Of a stretch of 64,000 bases of DNA, positions 8,934 to 17,821 are shown piece after piece. Origin of the DNA: Klugiella xanthotipulae (lineage in GTDB: Bacteria; Actinomycetota; Actinomycetes; Actinomycetales; Microbacteriaceae); contig NZ_VFPN01000004.1 of assembly GCF_006716695.1 (NCBI RefSeq), positions 62,001 through 126,000 of the forward strand. The letters run 5' to 3'. The notes under the pieces were generated by a model that did no database searches, was not told the origin of the DNA, and saw only the letters and a list, made by a program, of their open reading frames with translations. Every line of letters begins with the position of its first letter. Within the stretch, counting starts at the first letter, position 1. Position numbers and translations under genes: made by a program.

Positions 8934-9964
8934 GCCCCGTTTGTGTTGGCCTGTCTCTCGGCGTAACGGGTGAGCAGGGCGGCACCCGTCTGGGCATCCT
9001 CCACCGTGACCACAAAGGTGCGTCGGCCGTCGTTGCGCTCCACTTCGATGGAGCTCTCGTGGCTGAGGATGACCCCCCACCGGCGGTTACCGCCAAACCG
9101 CACCCCGTAGCCGCCAAAATCTGCCAGGGGATTCACCTCGTTGACGCTCACGGCGGCCACGGCCGATACGGGAATGCGGATGAGGGGCCAGCCCATCGCC
9201 GGGCGCGCCGTGAGCCCGTTCGGGGCCACCGTCACGCGCCACGACAGCGTGCCGAGTACGAGGGCAACGATGACGAGCGGGAGGAGCGCCTGCCACCACA
9301 TCTGCGGGTCGGTCATGAACATCACGGCCGAGGACACCACGAGCACGCCGCTGGTGCCGATCAGAAGCCACCAGATAGCCGGGGATGCGCTGAGATGCTG
9401 ACTCCAAACGGCGCGTTCCTCCCCCGCGAGCGGCAGCGCGGCGACCGCCTCACCGCGCACCGAGACGGGGCTAACCTGCGGCGCGAGCAGCGCCGCCAGC
9501 AGGCCACAGAAGAGTGCGATGACCGGTCCGGCCAGGAGAAAAACCGTGCTGTTGTGGGCGTGGACCTCGGCCGTGGTCAGCTCCACCTGGCTGATCGTGG
9601 ACCCCGCGATCAGGATGCTGATAAAAACGGAGGACCACGTAGAGGTACCCACCATGAAACGGATCCACGCGGTACTCTGCCCGCGTAGGGCACCGTACCG
9701 GGTGCTGTAGTAGATCAGGGCGATGAGCCCACCGCCCACCACCGTGAGCAGCAGGATGGTGGTCCAGGGCGGTGCAAAACCGTCGGCCTGGCCGTCCGCC
9801 CCCCAATGGGTCGCTACCTCCGCGGGCAGCCGGGGCAGCGCAATCAGCATCGAGGTCACTGCCGCCACCACGAAGATGCCGGGCAGAACCAGCCCGGCAA
9901 AGAAGAGCTGACGTCTCTGGGTGGTGCTGAGGATGCGGCGGTGAGCCGGGTTGATCGGGGTCAT
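8921..9964 (-). CDS. DUF1648-type membrane protein
   Basis: A 347-residue membrane protein. The N-terminal part carries the DUF1648 pattern (LPAEVATHWGADGQADGF) after the first helix, with about six hydrophobic segments up to residue 250. The C-terminal 100 residues are soluble and beta-rich (VAPNGLTARPAMGWPLIRIP...GYGVRFGGNRRWGVILSHE), resembling a PH-like membrane-associated domain. Related SdpI-like proteins are linked to peptide-toxin immunity or signalling, but no function can be assigned here. The start at ATG 9964 follows AGGAG. It is transcribed alone, towards the LRR gene. Confidence 0.75.
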   Translation of the reverse strand: MTPINPAHRRILSTTQRRQLFFAGLVLPGIFVVAAVTSMLIALPRLPAEVATHWGADGQADGFAPPWTTILLLTVVGGGLIALIYYSTRYGALRGQSTAWIRFMVGTSTWSSVFISILIAGSTISQVELTTAEVHAHNSTVFLLAGPVIALFCGLLAALLAPQVSPVSVRGEAVAALPLAGEERAVWSQHLSASPAIWWLLIGTSGVLVVSSAVMFMTDPQMWWQALLPLVIVALVLGTLSWRVTVAPNGLTARPAMGWPLIRIPVSAVAAVSVNEVNPLADFGGYGVRFGGNRRWGVILSHESSIEVERNDGRRTFVVTVEDAQTGAALLTRYAERQANTNGATAR

Positions 9965-10064
9965 GCTGTACTCCTGAGTGATCCTGGTCGGGCTGGCGCG
10001 GGGCACCCGCCGCGCACAACGTTGTGCCCCACCCCCTGCTGAATCTACCGGAAAGAAATCGTAG

Positions 10065-10883
10065 CTACCGGAGGTAGTCCGGTGCCGCCGGCAACCCGAA
10101 GAATTCTTCGAGGGTCGTCACGCCGGTCCTGCGCATCTCCAGGGCGAGGTCGGTCCCCACGTAGCGGAAGTGCCAGGGTTCGAAGGTGAAACCCGTGACC
10201 CCCTGTTTTCCGTCCGGGTATCGCAGGATGAAGCCGTACTCGGGGGCGTGCTCCGCGAGCCACGCGCCCGTGGCGGTCTGGGCGAAGCAGGCCTGAAGGC
10301 CGCAGGAGCCCGAGTCATCCAGATCGGTGGCCAATCCCGTCTGGTGCTCCGAGTATCCGGGGCGCGCCGAGTAGGTGTCTGCTGCGGCCTGACCGTCCCG
10401 GCCCACGTAGCCGTTGTAGAGGCGGGTCTGGTAGGCAAAGTCTCGATAGGCGCTTGTGATGCGCAGGGAGAGCCCCGCCGCTGTTGCCGCGGTGTGCATG
10501 GTCTCCAGCGCGCGGGCGGCCTCCGCTCGCAGCGGGTGGCCGTTGGCGTTGCCGATGCCCTGTGGCATCGACAGGTCGGTCGGCGCATAGTCGAGCGGGG
10601 TGAGCGGGCGCGTCTTGTTGCTGACCACCCAGAGCGAGGTGGGGTCGTCACGTGAGCGGGCGACCGCGTCAAATGCGGCCGCGGGCGTCGGCTCCGCCGG
10701 GGCGCTGGATGCCGTGGCTGGCGATTCCGAAGCCGGGCTGGGCGAGGGGGTAGCGGAGGGGCGGGACGGGGTGGGGAAAATCTCCCCCTCCTGCGCCGCG
10801 CAGCCGCCCAGCATGGTCAGGAGCGTCGCGGTAACGCTGAGGCTGAGTACGGTGCGGGTGTGGCGGGTGCGGGCCGAAAACAT
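10065..10883 (-). CDS. VanY-like D-alanyl-D-alanine carboxypeptidase lipoprotein
   Basis: A 272-residue lipoprotein with lipobox LGGC (Cys about residue 28) and a Ser/Pro/Ala-rich linker to about residue 70. The catalytic domain of the VanY/peptidase M15B family follows. The zinc site is visible as SEHQTGLATDLDD (His and Asp ligands) and EPWHFRYVG (third His). Such enzymes trim the terminal D-Ala from peptidoglycan stem peptides outside the membrane. It lies 3' of mycP on the same strand with a 41-base gap, so it could be read from the type VII operon, but its role there is unproven. Confidence 0.87.
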   Translation of the reverse strand: MFSARTRHTRTVLSLSVTATLLTMLGGCAAQEGEIFPTPSRPSATPSPSPASESPATASSAPAEPTPAAAFDAVARSRDDPTSLWVVSNKTRPLTPLDYAPTDLSMPQGIGNANGHPLRAEAARALETMHTAATAAGLSLRITSAYRDFAYQTRLYNGYVGRDGQAAADTYSARPGYSEHQTGLATDLDDSGSCGLQACFAQTATGAWLAEHAPEYGFILRYPDGKQGVTGFTFEPWHFRYVGTDLALEMRRTGVTTLEEFFGLPAAPDYLR

Positions 10884-10924
10884 GGTACCAACCTAACCCG
10901 TTCGGCTGGGCTGCACCCCACAAT

Positions 10925-12238
10925 TTATTCGGGTGAGCGGCGGGCTGCCTGCCGAGCGGTCCGGCGCTCCGCCGCCCCGGGCCGGTAGACGAGCAGCAGG
11001 GTCGCGATGAGGCCCGTCACCCCGAGCACCCCGGCCCCCACGGCCAGCTCGCGGGTCGCGATGAGCGGTGAGGGGGTCTGGGTGAGGTCGATCGCGCGCG
11101 GCGTGGCCTTCGGTTCGGGCAGGGGCGCGGCGAGCGGGTTTTCGGGTCCACGCGCGGTTCCATCGGCAATAAAGGTGAGCGCGTTGTAGGGCTGGATGAG
11201 CCCCCACCCGTTGACGTCGTCACGCATACCGGGTTGGCTGCGGGATGCCGTCACCATCAGCCGGTACTTCCACCCGGCCGGACCCTCGGTGGGGAACGTT
11301 TGGGCAACGAGCGCCGCCGCTGCACTCGCGTAGGCTGTCGCGTAGCTGCTCGACGCCGTCGTCGTGGCCCACAGGCAGTCGCCCGCCGCGAGGAAGGTGC
11401 TGATCACGTTCATGCCGGGGGCCGAGACATCCACCTGGGGGCCGTGGTACGAGTCGTCGTTGACCACGTTTTCCGAGTTGGTGGCCGTCACGCCCAGCGC
11501 GCTCGGATGCCCGGCCGGGTAGCGCGGTGCCGTCGGGTCGTCGTCGGCCGAGGTGGACCGGTTTCCGGCACTCGCCACCACCAGGCTTCCCCTGCTGGTG
11601 GCGTACTCGACGGCTCTGCTCAGCTGATAGGTATTCTGCGAATCGCTCATGGAGACGTTAATGATGTGGGCACCGTGATCCGCTGCCCACTGGATGCCCT
11701 CGGCTATCCGGGCCAGGCTAGGCCCGATACCCGCCCGCTTTGACGCCTCATCATCAACGTTGAACACCCGCACGGGCATGACGATGGCTCCGGGCGCGTA
11801 GCCGACGAGCCCGGAGCCGGTAACGGGGCGCGCCGCGATGATGCCGGCCACCGCCGTGCCGTGACCGGCGTTATCGGTGTACCCCGAGGGATCCGTGCCG
11901 TCCGGGACGAGGTTGATGCCGGGGGTAACCGCCCCAACGAGGTGCGCATTGCGGGGGTTGATCCCCGAGTCAACCACGGCCACGAGGATACCCGCTCCCG
12001 TGGCGACCGGAGTCACCAGATCGCGCTGTAGCGTCTCGAGCGCGGGCGGAACATCCGGCATATAAACCACTGTGGTGGGGGAACACTTTTTGTCGTCGTC
12101 GGCATCTGGCACAACCGTGCCCGCGGTTGTCGTTACCTCGTCATGCTCCATCGCCCCGGCTCGGCTTGGCCCCGCGGCAAGGCCGCCAATCAGGAGGACC
12201 ACCGTCATGAGGACGGCTCGGCTGAATGCCGTTCGCAT
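10925..12238 (-). CDS. mycP: Type VII secretion mycosin (subtilisin-like serine protease)
   Basis: A 437-residue membrane-anchored S8 protease. It has a signal peptide (residues 1-29), a catalytic domain with Asp90 (VVDSGI), His126 (GHGTAVAG), oxyanion Asn226 (SAGN) and Ser298, and a C-terminal membrane helix (about 400-422) with a basic tail. Mycosins cap the periplasmic face of ESX secretion channels and are needed for complex stability. The serine motif reads SSSYATAYAS, where the family usually has GTSxAxPxVS, so Gly and Pro are replaced although the Ser is kept. The ATG follows the eccB stop with no gap, so the two are coupled. Confidence 0.9.
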   Translation of the reverse strand: MRTAFSRAVLMTVVLLIGGLAAGPSRAGAMEHDEVTTTAGTVVPDADDDKKCSPTTVVYMPDVPPALETLQRDLVTPVATGAGILVAVVDSGINPRNAHLVGAVTPGINLVPDGTDPSGYTDNAGHGTAVAGIIAARPVTGSGLVGYAPGAIVMPVRVFNVDDEASKRAGIGPSLARIAEGIQWAADHGAHIINVSMSDSQNTYQLSRAVEYATSRGSLVVASAGNRSTSADDDPTAPRYPAGHPSALGVTATNSENVVNDDSYHGPQVDVSAPGMNVISTFLAAGDCLWATTTASSSYATAYASAAAALVAQTFPTEGPAGWKYRLMVTASRSQPGMRDDVNGWGLIQPYNALTFIADGTARGPENPLAAPLPEPKATPRAIDLTQTPSPLIATRELAVGAGVLGVTGLIATLLLVYRPGAAERRTARQAARRSPE

Positions 12239-13612
12239 CTAGTCCTCCGTCTCGGAGGTTTCGGCCGGCGCTGAACTCGCCGCGGCCTCGGTGAGTGACG
12301 GACCGATGGGGAAGATAGTCAGCCAACTTTGCGGAACGTTTCGGACGTCATCGGACGTGTAGTTGAGCTGTTTGAGGATGTCGTCAGTGGCGTGAGGAAT
12401 GGGGAAGGCAACTCCACTGCTGTCGATGAGGTACAGGCTGCCCGCGTTTGGGGCACCCGCGCCGATTGCTCGCACGAGCGCGCCACGCGCGGGTGGTACC
12501 GTAATCTCGTTCTCGATACCACTGAGGGGTGATTCGTCTGCGAGTATGGAGAGCTCAACCGAGGGGCCCTTGCCCGAGCTGGGGGCGACCGTGGCGCAGG
12601 TGGCTGCGGCATCCGAACGGGCCGGGGTAACGATGTCGTCCGGCCAATTTTCGGGGGCGGCCTCGGCGGCGGCAGTGTTCAGGTTTTTGATGACCGCGGG
12701 CGGAACGTCAATCTCGTCCGCACCGGCACCCGCACCGATCAAGTACAGCTGATATGCCAGTGGCGTGAGACGCGCCAATTCTCCCGTGGCGGTGAGGATG
12801 TATCGCTTATCTTCGGCGAGTCCCTGGGGGTGTAATATCGTGCCCACCCGGAGGGAGGTCGAATCGACCGTGACCGGGGTGGGGGGAGCTTTCCCCGCGT
12901 CCGGGATAGTCAGCGTTGAGATCGTCGCACCGGCGGAGAAGAGGTTTAGCCACCGGGCATCCACCGTGATGGGAGTGACCTGGTCCATGCCGATGGCGCG
13001 GCGCACACCCGAGGTGTCTGTCGTGCTGATCAGGTATCGGTAACCGCCAACAACGAGGTAGAGGTTATCGTCTTGACGGGCGAGCACGGCATCCGATGTG
13101 GGCTGTGTGACCGCCTTCCGCGGTGTGAGCATCGTGAACTGGCTGCCATCCTCCACGATGCAGCTGGCCCACCGGGAGGTGATGAGGTCGTCGGCTGTCG
13201 GCAGCGAGTCGGGGGCACCGAGGATACCGATGACGCCACCGCGCGGTACCGTCGCAATCGTGTCTGCCGTGACCGTGATGATGTTGTAGGAGTCCGCAGG
13301 GATCACCAGTTGCGCGCTGGTGGTGTTGATGACGGGATAGAGCGTCCCATCTTTGGTGACGTAGCGAGCCCCGCTGTCCTTCACGATGAGCAGGGAGTTG
13401 TTTTCCCAACCGTCGGGGAGTCCCGGCTTGATGAAGCCAATGATCGCGCTCACGACGAGCACCAATACAGACAGTGCAATACCCGCGACAACCGCGCGCA
13501 GTGGCTTGGCCGGTTCCAGCTCTTTACCGCCGGGGGCACCGCTCACAAACGCGGTGAGCAGTCGCCGACGGCTATATCCCTGGGCCTGGATAAGTTCTTT
13601 TTTGGTCGCCAT
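12239..13612 (-). CDS. eccB: Type VII secretion protein EccB
   Basis: 457 residues. The N-terminus has the EccB hallmark (TKKELIQAQGYSRRRLLTAF, then VSGAPGGKELEPAKPLR) followed by a single transmembrane helix at about 45-65. The remainder is an extracytoplasmic domain with repeated beta-rich units (WASCIVEDGSQFTML, YLVVGGYRYLISTTDTSGV). EccB is a core subunit of the ESX membrane complex and carries the periplasmic repeat domain contacted by mycosin. Seven bases separate it from the upstream eccD, and mycP follows without a gap, so eccD-eccB-mycP is one operon. Confidence 0.92.
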   Translation of the reverse strand: MATKKELIQAQGYSRRRLLTAFVSGAPGGKELEPAKPLRAVVAGIALSVLVLVVSAIIGFIKPGLPDGWENNSLLIVKDSGARYVTKDGTLYPVINTTSAQLVIPADSYNIITVTADTIATVPRGGVIGILGAPDSLPTADDLITSRWASCIVEDGSQFTMLTPRKAVTQPTSDAVLARQDDNLYLVVGGYRYLISTTDTSGVRRAIGMDQVTPITVDARWLNLFSAGATISTLTIPDAGKAPPTPVTVDSTSLRVGTILHPQGLAEDKRYILTATGELARLTPLAYQLYLIGAGAGADEIDVPPAVIKNLNTAAAEAAPENWPDDIVTPARSDAAATCATVAPSSGKGPSVELSILADESPLSGIENEITVPPARGALVRAIGAGAPNAGSLYLIDSSGVAFPIPHATDDILKQLNYTSDDVRNVPQSWLTIFPIGPSLTEAAASSAPAETSETED

Positions 13613-13619
13613 AGCGGTC

Positions 13620-14966
13620 CTATCCGAGCCGGGCTACGGTGACACCGAGCGGGAGGAGGAGTGCGAGAGCGCAAAGATCAACGCCGTCGGCGATCCGCCC
13701 CAATCGCATATGCGGCTTGGTGGAGAGCAGGGTGAGGCCCACCAGCAGGGTCGCGATAACGCCCAGGGTGAGCACCAAAAACTCACGCCACTCAGGATGC
13801 GCGAGCGCCGCCGATAACCCGGTGAGAAGGAGCCCGGCCACGCCGGTCCCCATCACGATGAGCACATCGCTGCGGGCAAAGGTCTGCCGCGCACCCAGCA
13901 TGGTGCCCACAAAGCAGAGCGTGCACAGCAGCGCACCGGGCACACCCGAGGCCACCACAATCGGGGTCGAGGCGAGGGCCACGAGGCCGAGGGCCGCCCG
14001 CAGGGAGATCTGAACGCGCCGTCCCACGATAAACCTGGCCGTGATATCTGCGGTGTTGAGGGGGAGTGGGTCCTGGAATATCTCCATATCGGTCTGCGGC
14101 GAGGTCACGCGGATGCGGGATGACGAGAGGGCAAGCCACGGGATGCCGTTTCCCAGCGTGGCCGACACCGCCAGGGTCATCGCAAAGACCGCACCCGGGT
14201 CGGCGCTGGTGACGGCCGATACCGTTGCCGCACTTGCAATGATCACACCCCCGATCGTGGGAATAAAGCTGATTTCTTTGTGGGAGTTCACAATAATTGC
14301 CGCAATAATCCCCACAACCGCGGCCCCGGCACCGGCTGCGGCGATGTTCCAGCCCCAGGGAGCCTCTGAGGGTACCGCGAGGTAACCGCTGACCGCTCCG
14401 AAGACCGCCGCCGTGAGTGAGAGTACCTGCCCCGCCTGCGGCTGGTTCATTCGGCTCAGGACGGCACTTGCCGTGACGATGAGTAGGGCGGCGCAGCCCG
14501 CAATCAACGCGGCCAGGCCCACTTCGCGGCCGATCCCCAGAAGCAACAGCGCGCCCGCGATCAAAAACGCGGTGCTCGTCGCGAGCGCGGTGGTGGCGCT
14601 GTCGTGTGCGGTCCACGGGCGGTGCTGCTTTTCGACGGCATCCGCGACGGCTTCAACGACGTCGTCGTAGATCATCGGGTCGGGCTGGAGTGCCCCAGAG
14701 GTCAGTGTGAGGATGTCGCCATCCTTCACACTCTGCACCGAGAGCCCTCGATTGGCATCGAGCACGGTGGTGTCCGCTCGGAGGAGGGAGTACCCGCCGT
14801 GGACGAGGTCGGGCGAGAGCACTCCGAGGCTGCGGGCAAAGCCCGGGATCATTTCGGCGAGCGGGGTCGTCGCGGGTAGTCCGATGTCGAGACGACGGTC
14901 ATTGCTCATCACGGTAATTCGGATGAGCGAGCTGGTCGTCCCGCCGGGGGAGGGGGGAGGGGTCAT
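13620..14966 (-). CDS. eccD: Type VII secretion protein EccD (copy 1)
   Basis: 448 residues. Residues about 20-95 form a ubiquitin-like (YukD-type) cytoplasmic domain (RRLDIGLPATTPLAEMIPGF... SVKDGDILTLTSG), then about eleven transmembrane helices. EccD dimers form the membrane barrel of the ESX channel. The start at ATG 14966 follows AGGA (spacing 5); the longer upstream frame lacks family similarity and crosses intergenic DNA. It is the first gene of the leftward operon. A second, divergent EccD-like gene lies at 17822-19204, so the dimer may be heteromeric. Confidence 0.88.
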   Translation of the reverse strand: MTPPPSPGGTTSSLIRITVMSNDRRLDIGLPATTPLAEMIPGFARSLGVLSPDLVHGGYSLLRADTTVLDANRGLSVQSVKDGDILTLTSGALQPDPMIYDDVVEAVADAVEKQHRPWTAHDSATTALATSTAFLIAGALLLLGIGREVGLAALIAGCAALLIVTASAVLSRMNQPQAGQVLSLTAAVFGAVSGYLAVPSEAPWGWNIAAAGAGAAVVGIIAAIIVNSHKEISFIPTIGGVIIASAATVSAVTSADPGAVFAMTLAVSATLGNGIPWLALSSSRIRVTSPQTDMEIFQDPLPLNTADITARFIVGRRVQISLRAALGLVALASTPIVVASGVPGALLCTLCFVGTMLGARQTFARSDVLIVMGTGVAGLLLTGLSAALAHPEWREFLVLTLGVIATLLVGLTLLSTKPHMRLGRIADGVDLCALALLLPLGVTVARLG

Positions 14967-15480
14967 CGCTGTCCTGGATACATTGTTCTCGAACGTAAAA
15001 ATGGCGCTGCGACTGGTATTGGGGGGCCGCTCAGCGGGGGACGCCCGCCTGTTGGCGAGTGGGTCTGGCGTCTTTGCTGTGCCACTTGTACAGTACCCCA
15101 CCCGCCAAACATGGGTGCACGCTGAGGTCTCCTTGGTGGCCTCCTGTGCATAAACCGGGCAGTTTTTGGAGGTGTGGAGACAGGTCACCCCGGCGTTGAG
15201 TGGTTACCGGTCGGCGAGTGGGAAAAGGCGACTTTACTGGTTAATTCGGGGAGTTACCTTCTTTTTTTCACAGAGAAATATGTTGATTTTCCAGTGTTTT
15301 CTTGGAGGGATGGCAGGGAACCGCTTTGCGTCGTCGTCCGAGGGTCCGTTAGTGTGGCCCTAGTTTCGGTAAATCTCTGTGACGGGATGTGCCACAACTG
15401 CCAGGGGGCGATTCGAGTAATTCGAAGCGCCCTTTTTGCTTGCCTTCGGGCTCTGAATTGAGAAAAGGAAGTGAACAACT
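14967..15480. promoter_or_regulatory. Divergent intergenic region between eccD and the WXG100 genes
   Basis: A 514-base gap with no credible gene; the middle (about 15230-15300) is unusually AT-rich. A possible rightward promoter is TTGCGT (15326-15331), 18 bases, TAGTGT (15350-15355). A terminator-like hairpin follows at 15406-15437. No convincing leftward promoter for eccD was found. It probably drives both halves of the type VII locus. Confidence 0.45.
15406..15437 (+). terminator. Terminator-like hairpin in the WXG100 leader (possible attenuator)
   Basis: GGGCG.TTCGA pairs with TCGAA.CGCCC (10 bp and one mismatch, loop about 5 bases), directly followed by TTTTT. It lies 44 bases before the first WXG100 start, with no obvious promoter between. 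It either attenuates the WXG100 transcript or ends an unseen upstream RNA. Confidence 0.5.
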
Positions 15481-15798
15481 ATGGCTGGAGTTATCTCAGC
15501 TGAAGAAGGTGCCCTACGCCGCGGAGCGCAGGCTGTTGGCGAGGCTAAAGCCGGAATCGATCAGCAGACCAAAAATGTGCGCAACGAAATTGAGCAGGTT
15601 CGGGGTTTCTGGCGCGGCTCTGCTGCCGGCTCTTTCACCACGTTGATGACCAGCTGGGACGAGCAGGCGCGCAAACTTAACGAAACCCTGGTCACTCTTG
15701 AGGCCGCACTTTCCGGCACCGAGAAGGACCAGGCGCGGACCGAGGAGGAACACCGTTCCACTATTTCCGGTCTCAATTCGATGATGAATGGTGCCTAA
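15481..15798 (+). CDS. WXG100-family protein (ESAT-6-like), first of tandem pair
   Basis: A 105-residue helical protein with the WXG turn at W44-R-G46, flanked by two amphipathic helices, the WXG100 helix-turn-helix hairpin. These proteins are exported as dimers by type VII systems and are often secretion partners. No YxxxD/E export motif is visible in its C-terminus, so it may travel with the next protein, which has one. A good AAAGGAAG site precedes the ATG. 71 bases separate it from the second WXG100 gene. Confidence 0.9.
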   Translation: MAGVISAEEGALRRGAQAVGEAKAGIDQQTKNVRNEIEQVRGFWRGSAAGSFTTLMTSWDEQARKLNETLVTLEAALSGTEKDQARTEEEHRSTISGLNSMMNGA

Positions 15799-15869
15799 GC
15801 CCTCATCGCCCCAGAGTTTTTACCCGGAGTGTCCGGGTGTCTCATTTAGCGTGTAAAGGAAGTGTAATT

Positions 15870-16160
15870 ATGCAGTCAATGTCAGTAAACCCGGCGCAGG
15901 TGTCGGCGCTGTCCAACCAGATTCGCAACGGTGCCACCGGCATCCGTTCACAGCTTGATACTCTCCAGTCTGAGGTGGGTAAGCTCCGTGCCTCCTGGGA
16001 TGGTCAGGCGCAGAAGGCCTACGACGAGGCTCAGCGCAAGTGGTCCGCGTCGCTTTCTGAGATGCAGCAGTTGCTGGAGCAGATTGCGCGTAAGACTGAG
16101 GAAATGTCTCAGTCTTATGTCTCTGGTGACAGTTCGTCCTCCAACCGTTTCCAGATCTAG
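15870..16160 (+). CDS. WXG100-family protein, second of tandem pair
   Basis: 96 residues from ATG 15870, preceded by AAAGGAAG. The WXG motif is W43-D-G45 between two long helices. The C-terminus contains QSYVSGDS, matching the YxxxD/E type VII export signal. Paired with the gene just upstream it resembles an EsxB/EsxA couple, with this one carrying the targeting signal. The longer in-frame upstream extension has no family similarity. Confidence 0.9.
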   Translation: MQSMSVNPAQVSALSNQIRNGATGIRSQLDTLQSEVGKLRASWDGQAQKAYDEAQRKWSASLSEMQQLLEQIARKTEEMSQSYVSGDSSSSNRFQI

Positions 16161-16555
16161 TATCTGAATCGGAACAGCGTTATAACGGTTCGCAGCGTCG
16201 CCAGCCGGTCATATAACGAGTTCGTTGCGGAGACTATTGCAGCGTCGCCATAGTTCCCGCAACGACATAAATTTTATCCGCACCGATTGTGTGTTCTCTC
16301 GCACAGGCGCTCTCTGATTCACCTCAATTCCCCAGATTCTTTTATCCAGGGGGCTATCTCCCGCCTTTCAGTGACAGAGGGTTTCGTTCGGGCTATTCGG
16401 ATCACAGGGCGATATCACAGGGCCGGTTAAGGGTGGTTATGAGGGTTAAATAAAGGCGTTTTTCCACTAAAAACAATCGAGTGGTCGCTGAATCTTTCGG
16501 GATCGGCCTACACTTGCCGTGTTCGTCAGGGGGGCGAGAAATAAAGGTTGATATC
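16161..16555 (+). other. Intergenic region behind the WXG100 pair
   Basis: A 395-base gap without a credible gene. Its first hundred bases hold two adjacent hairpins sharing one loop sequence (listed separately). The remainder is moderately AT-rich, with a weak CCCC...GGGG inverted repeat near 16343-16355 and no clear promoter. Confidence 0.5.
16179..16265 (+). ncRNA. Twin hairpins with identical 12-base loop (possible structured 3' RNA)
   Basis: The 12-mer GCAGCGTCGCCA occurs at 16192-16203 and 16239-16250, each time in the loop of an inverted repeat. Hairpin 1 has GTTATA/TATAAC arms (16179-16184 and 16212-16217) with CGG/CCG above. Hairpin 2 has 16-base arms (16222-16237 and 16250-16265) with only two mismatches, including TCGTTGCGG/CCGCAACGA. 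It starts 18 bases after the second WXG100 stop. It may be a 3' stabiliser or terminator, or a small RNA. Function unknown. Confidence 0.45.
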
Positions 16556-17632
16556 GTGCTTATGCCGCACCGCCACGCGTGGGGAGTCCCTGTTCTTGTG
16601 GGCCTGCTCGGCGTTGCTGCGGCTTCGGCCGTGATGCCGTTGGTTGTGCGCCTAGCTTCTCTGGAGGGTACGGCCCCTGCGGTATTCACCCTGGTTGTGT
16701 TCCTCGTGCTCTGTGCTGCTGGAAGCCTGTTCTCCGCGGTGTGCGTGGGCATTCGCTGGCACCATCGCCATCGCGCTACCTCCTGGTTCGAGGAGGCCTT
16801 TGGCTCGGACACTCAGCGCGTTCTTGACACGCTTGATGCTGAGTTTCTCACGGATCGGCACGACCGGGAGGGGAGCCTGCGGTACAGCCCTACGGCGGTG
16901 ATGCTGGTGCGTGAGAAATATCGTTTTCTCCCCGAGGTTGCGGCCCATGAGGTTGTTCGGCTTGCCGTGGAGAAGCGAGAGTTATCCGCGGCGAGCCTGA
17001 GCACCCGTTACGGTTACGACCATCCGCTCGGTGGGGTGCCTCGTGAGTTGAGTTGCGCTCCGAACGAGCCCCGATGGGGGCTCTCGGCCGCGTGTGCCGA
17101 CCGAATGAGTATGCCGACCCTGCGCCGTATTGAGCGTTTGTGGCGGCTGCTCCCCTATATTGTGCCGAGTGGGTTTGGGGCAACGGTGGTCGTGGCGAGT
17201 GTGTACTCGGATGCGCATCCAGAATCCGCTCTTCCCCCGTGGGTGTTAGCACTCGCCTCGCTCTGGGCGGTGGTCAATGTGATGCTGTACCCGTCGATCA
17301 CGAGACTCGTACTGAACGAACTGCCCCTCGCGTGGTACCGGGCTACGCTGCGATCATCTCCCGAGGCCTTCCTTGACGCGTCCGGCCCGGAGTTTGCCCG
17401 CGATATTACCCAGATGGCCGCCGCACACGGCGTTGGCGGCCCGGTTGTTGATGCGGTTCGGGTGCGTTTCCGCTCGCTTGCCGGTGGTGACATGTACTTC
17501 CGGATGCCCACCCACATCATCGTCGAGGTGATCCGGGCCGCCCAGAAACGGAACGCCGCCGAAACGGTTGTGAAACGTGCGAGTGCCGTTGTCGATGCCC
17601 AGTCGCTTGTGACCAGTCGGGCTCGTGGCTAG
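16556..17632 (+). CDS. Membrane protein of unknown function in the type VII locus
   Basis: 358 residues from GTG 16556, preceded by AAAGG; ATG 16562 is an alternative. There are two transmembrane helices at the N-terminus (about 8-30 and 38-62), a soluble segment with acidic and basic helices (about 70-200), two further hydrophobic segments near 210-260, and a C-terminal cytoplasmic part rich in charged helices. I do not recognise a family. It sits where ESX loci may carry eccE, and two N-terminal helices plus a soluble domain are reminiscent of EccE, but the extra central helices argue against calling it that. Confidence 0.7.
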   Translation: MLMPHRHAWGVPVLVGLLGVAAASAVMPLVVRLASLEGTAPAVFTLVVFLVLCAAGSLFSAVCVGIRWHHRHRATSWFEEAFGSDTQRVLDTLDAEFLTDRHDREGSLRYSPTAVMLVREKYRFLPEVAAHEVVRLAVEKRELSAASLSTRYGYDHPLGGVPRELSCAPNEPRWGLSAACADRMSMPTLRRIERLWRLLPYIVPSGFGATVVVASVYSDAHPESALPPWVLALASLWAVVNVMLYPSITRLVLNELPLAWYRATLRSSPEAFLDASGPEFARDITQMAAAHGVGGPVVDAVRVRFRSLAGGDMYFRMPTHIIVEVIRAAQKRNAAETVVKRASAVVDAQSLVTSRARG

Positions 17633-17721
17633 TCTCGGTCGCGCCAGGCTGTCCCCTGCCGCTCGCCTGTGGCTGTTATCCACAAGCGCGTATCGCGCGG
17701 GGTGCCGGTTCGTGCCGGAGC

Positions 17722-17727
17722 TATAAT
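17722..17727 (+). promoter_or_regulatory. Perfect -10 box upstream of second eccD
   Basis: TATAAT lies 94 bases before the GTG of the downstream gene, in the 189-base gap after the membrane-protein gene. No good -35 is seen at 16-18 bases (sequence there is G-rich), so an activator or an alternative sigma factor may be needed. Confidence 0.4.
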
Positions 17728-17821
17728 TGCCGTAATACGCACCCCCCTTGGCGTTTCTGCTATCTACCTCCGTGCACGGTTGTGGGGGGTCGGGTGGGAA
17801 CAGAAGCTAAGGAGCGGGTGA

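Noticed and set aside
16556-17632. Calling this membrane protein EccE
   Set aside because: It has two N-terminal helices like EccE, but two further central helices and no recognisable EccE sequence; left as unknown.
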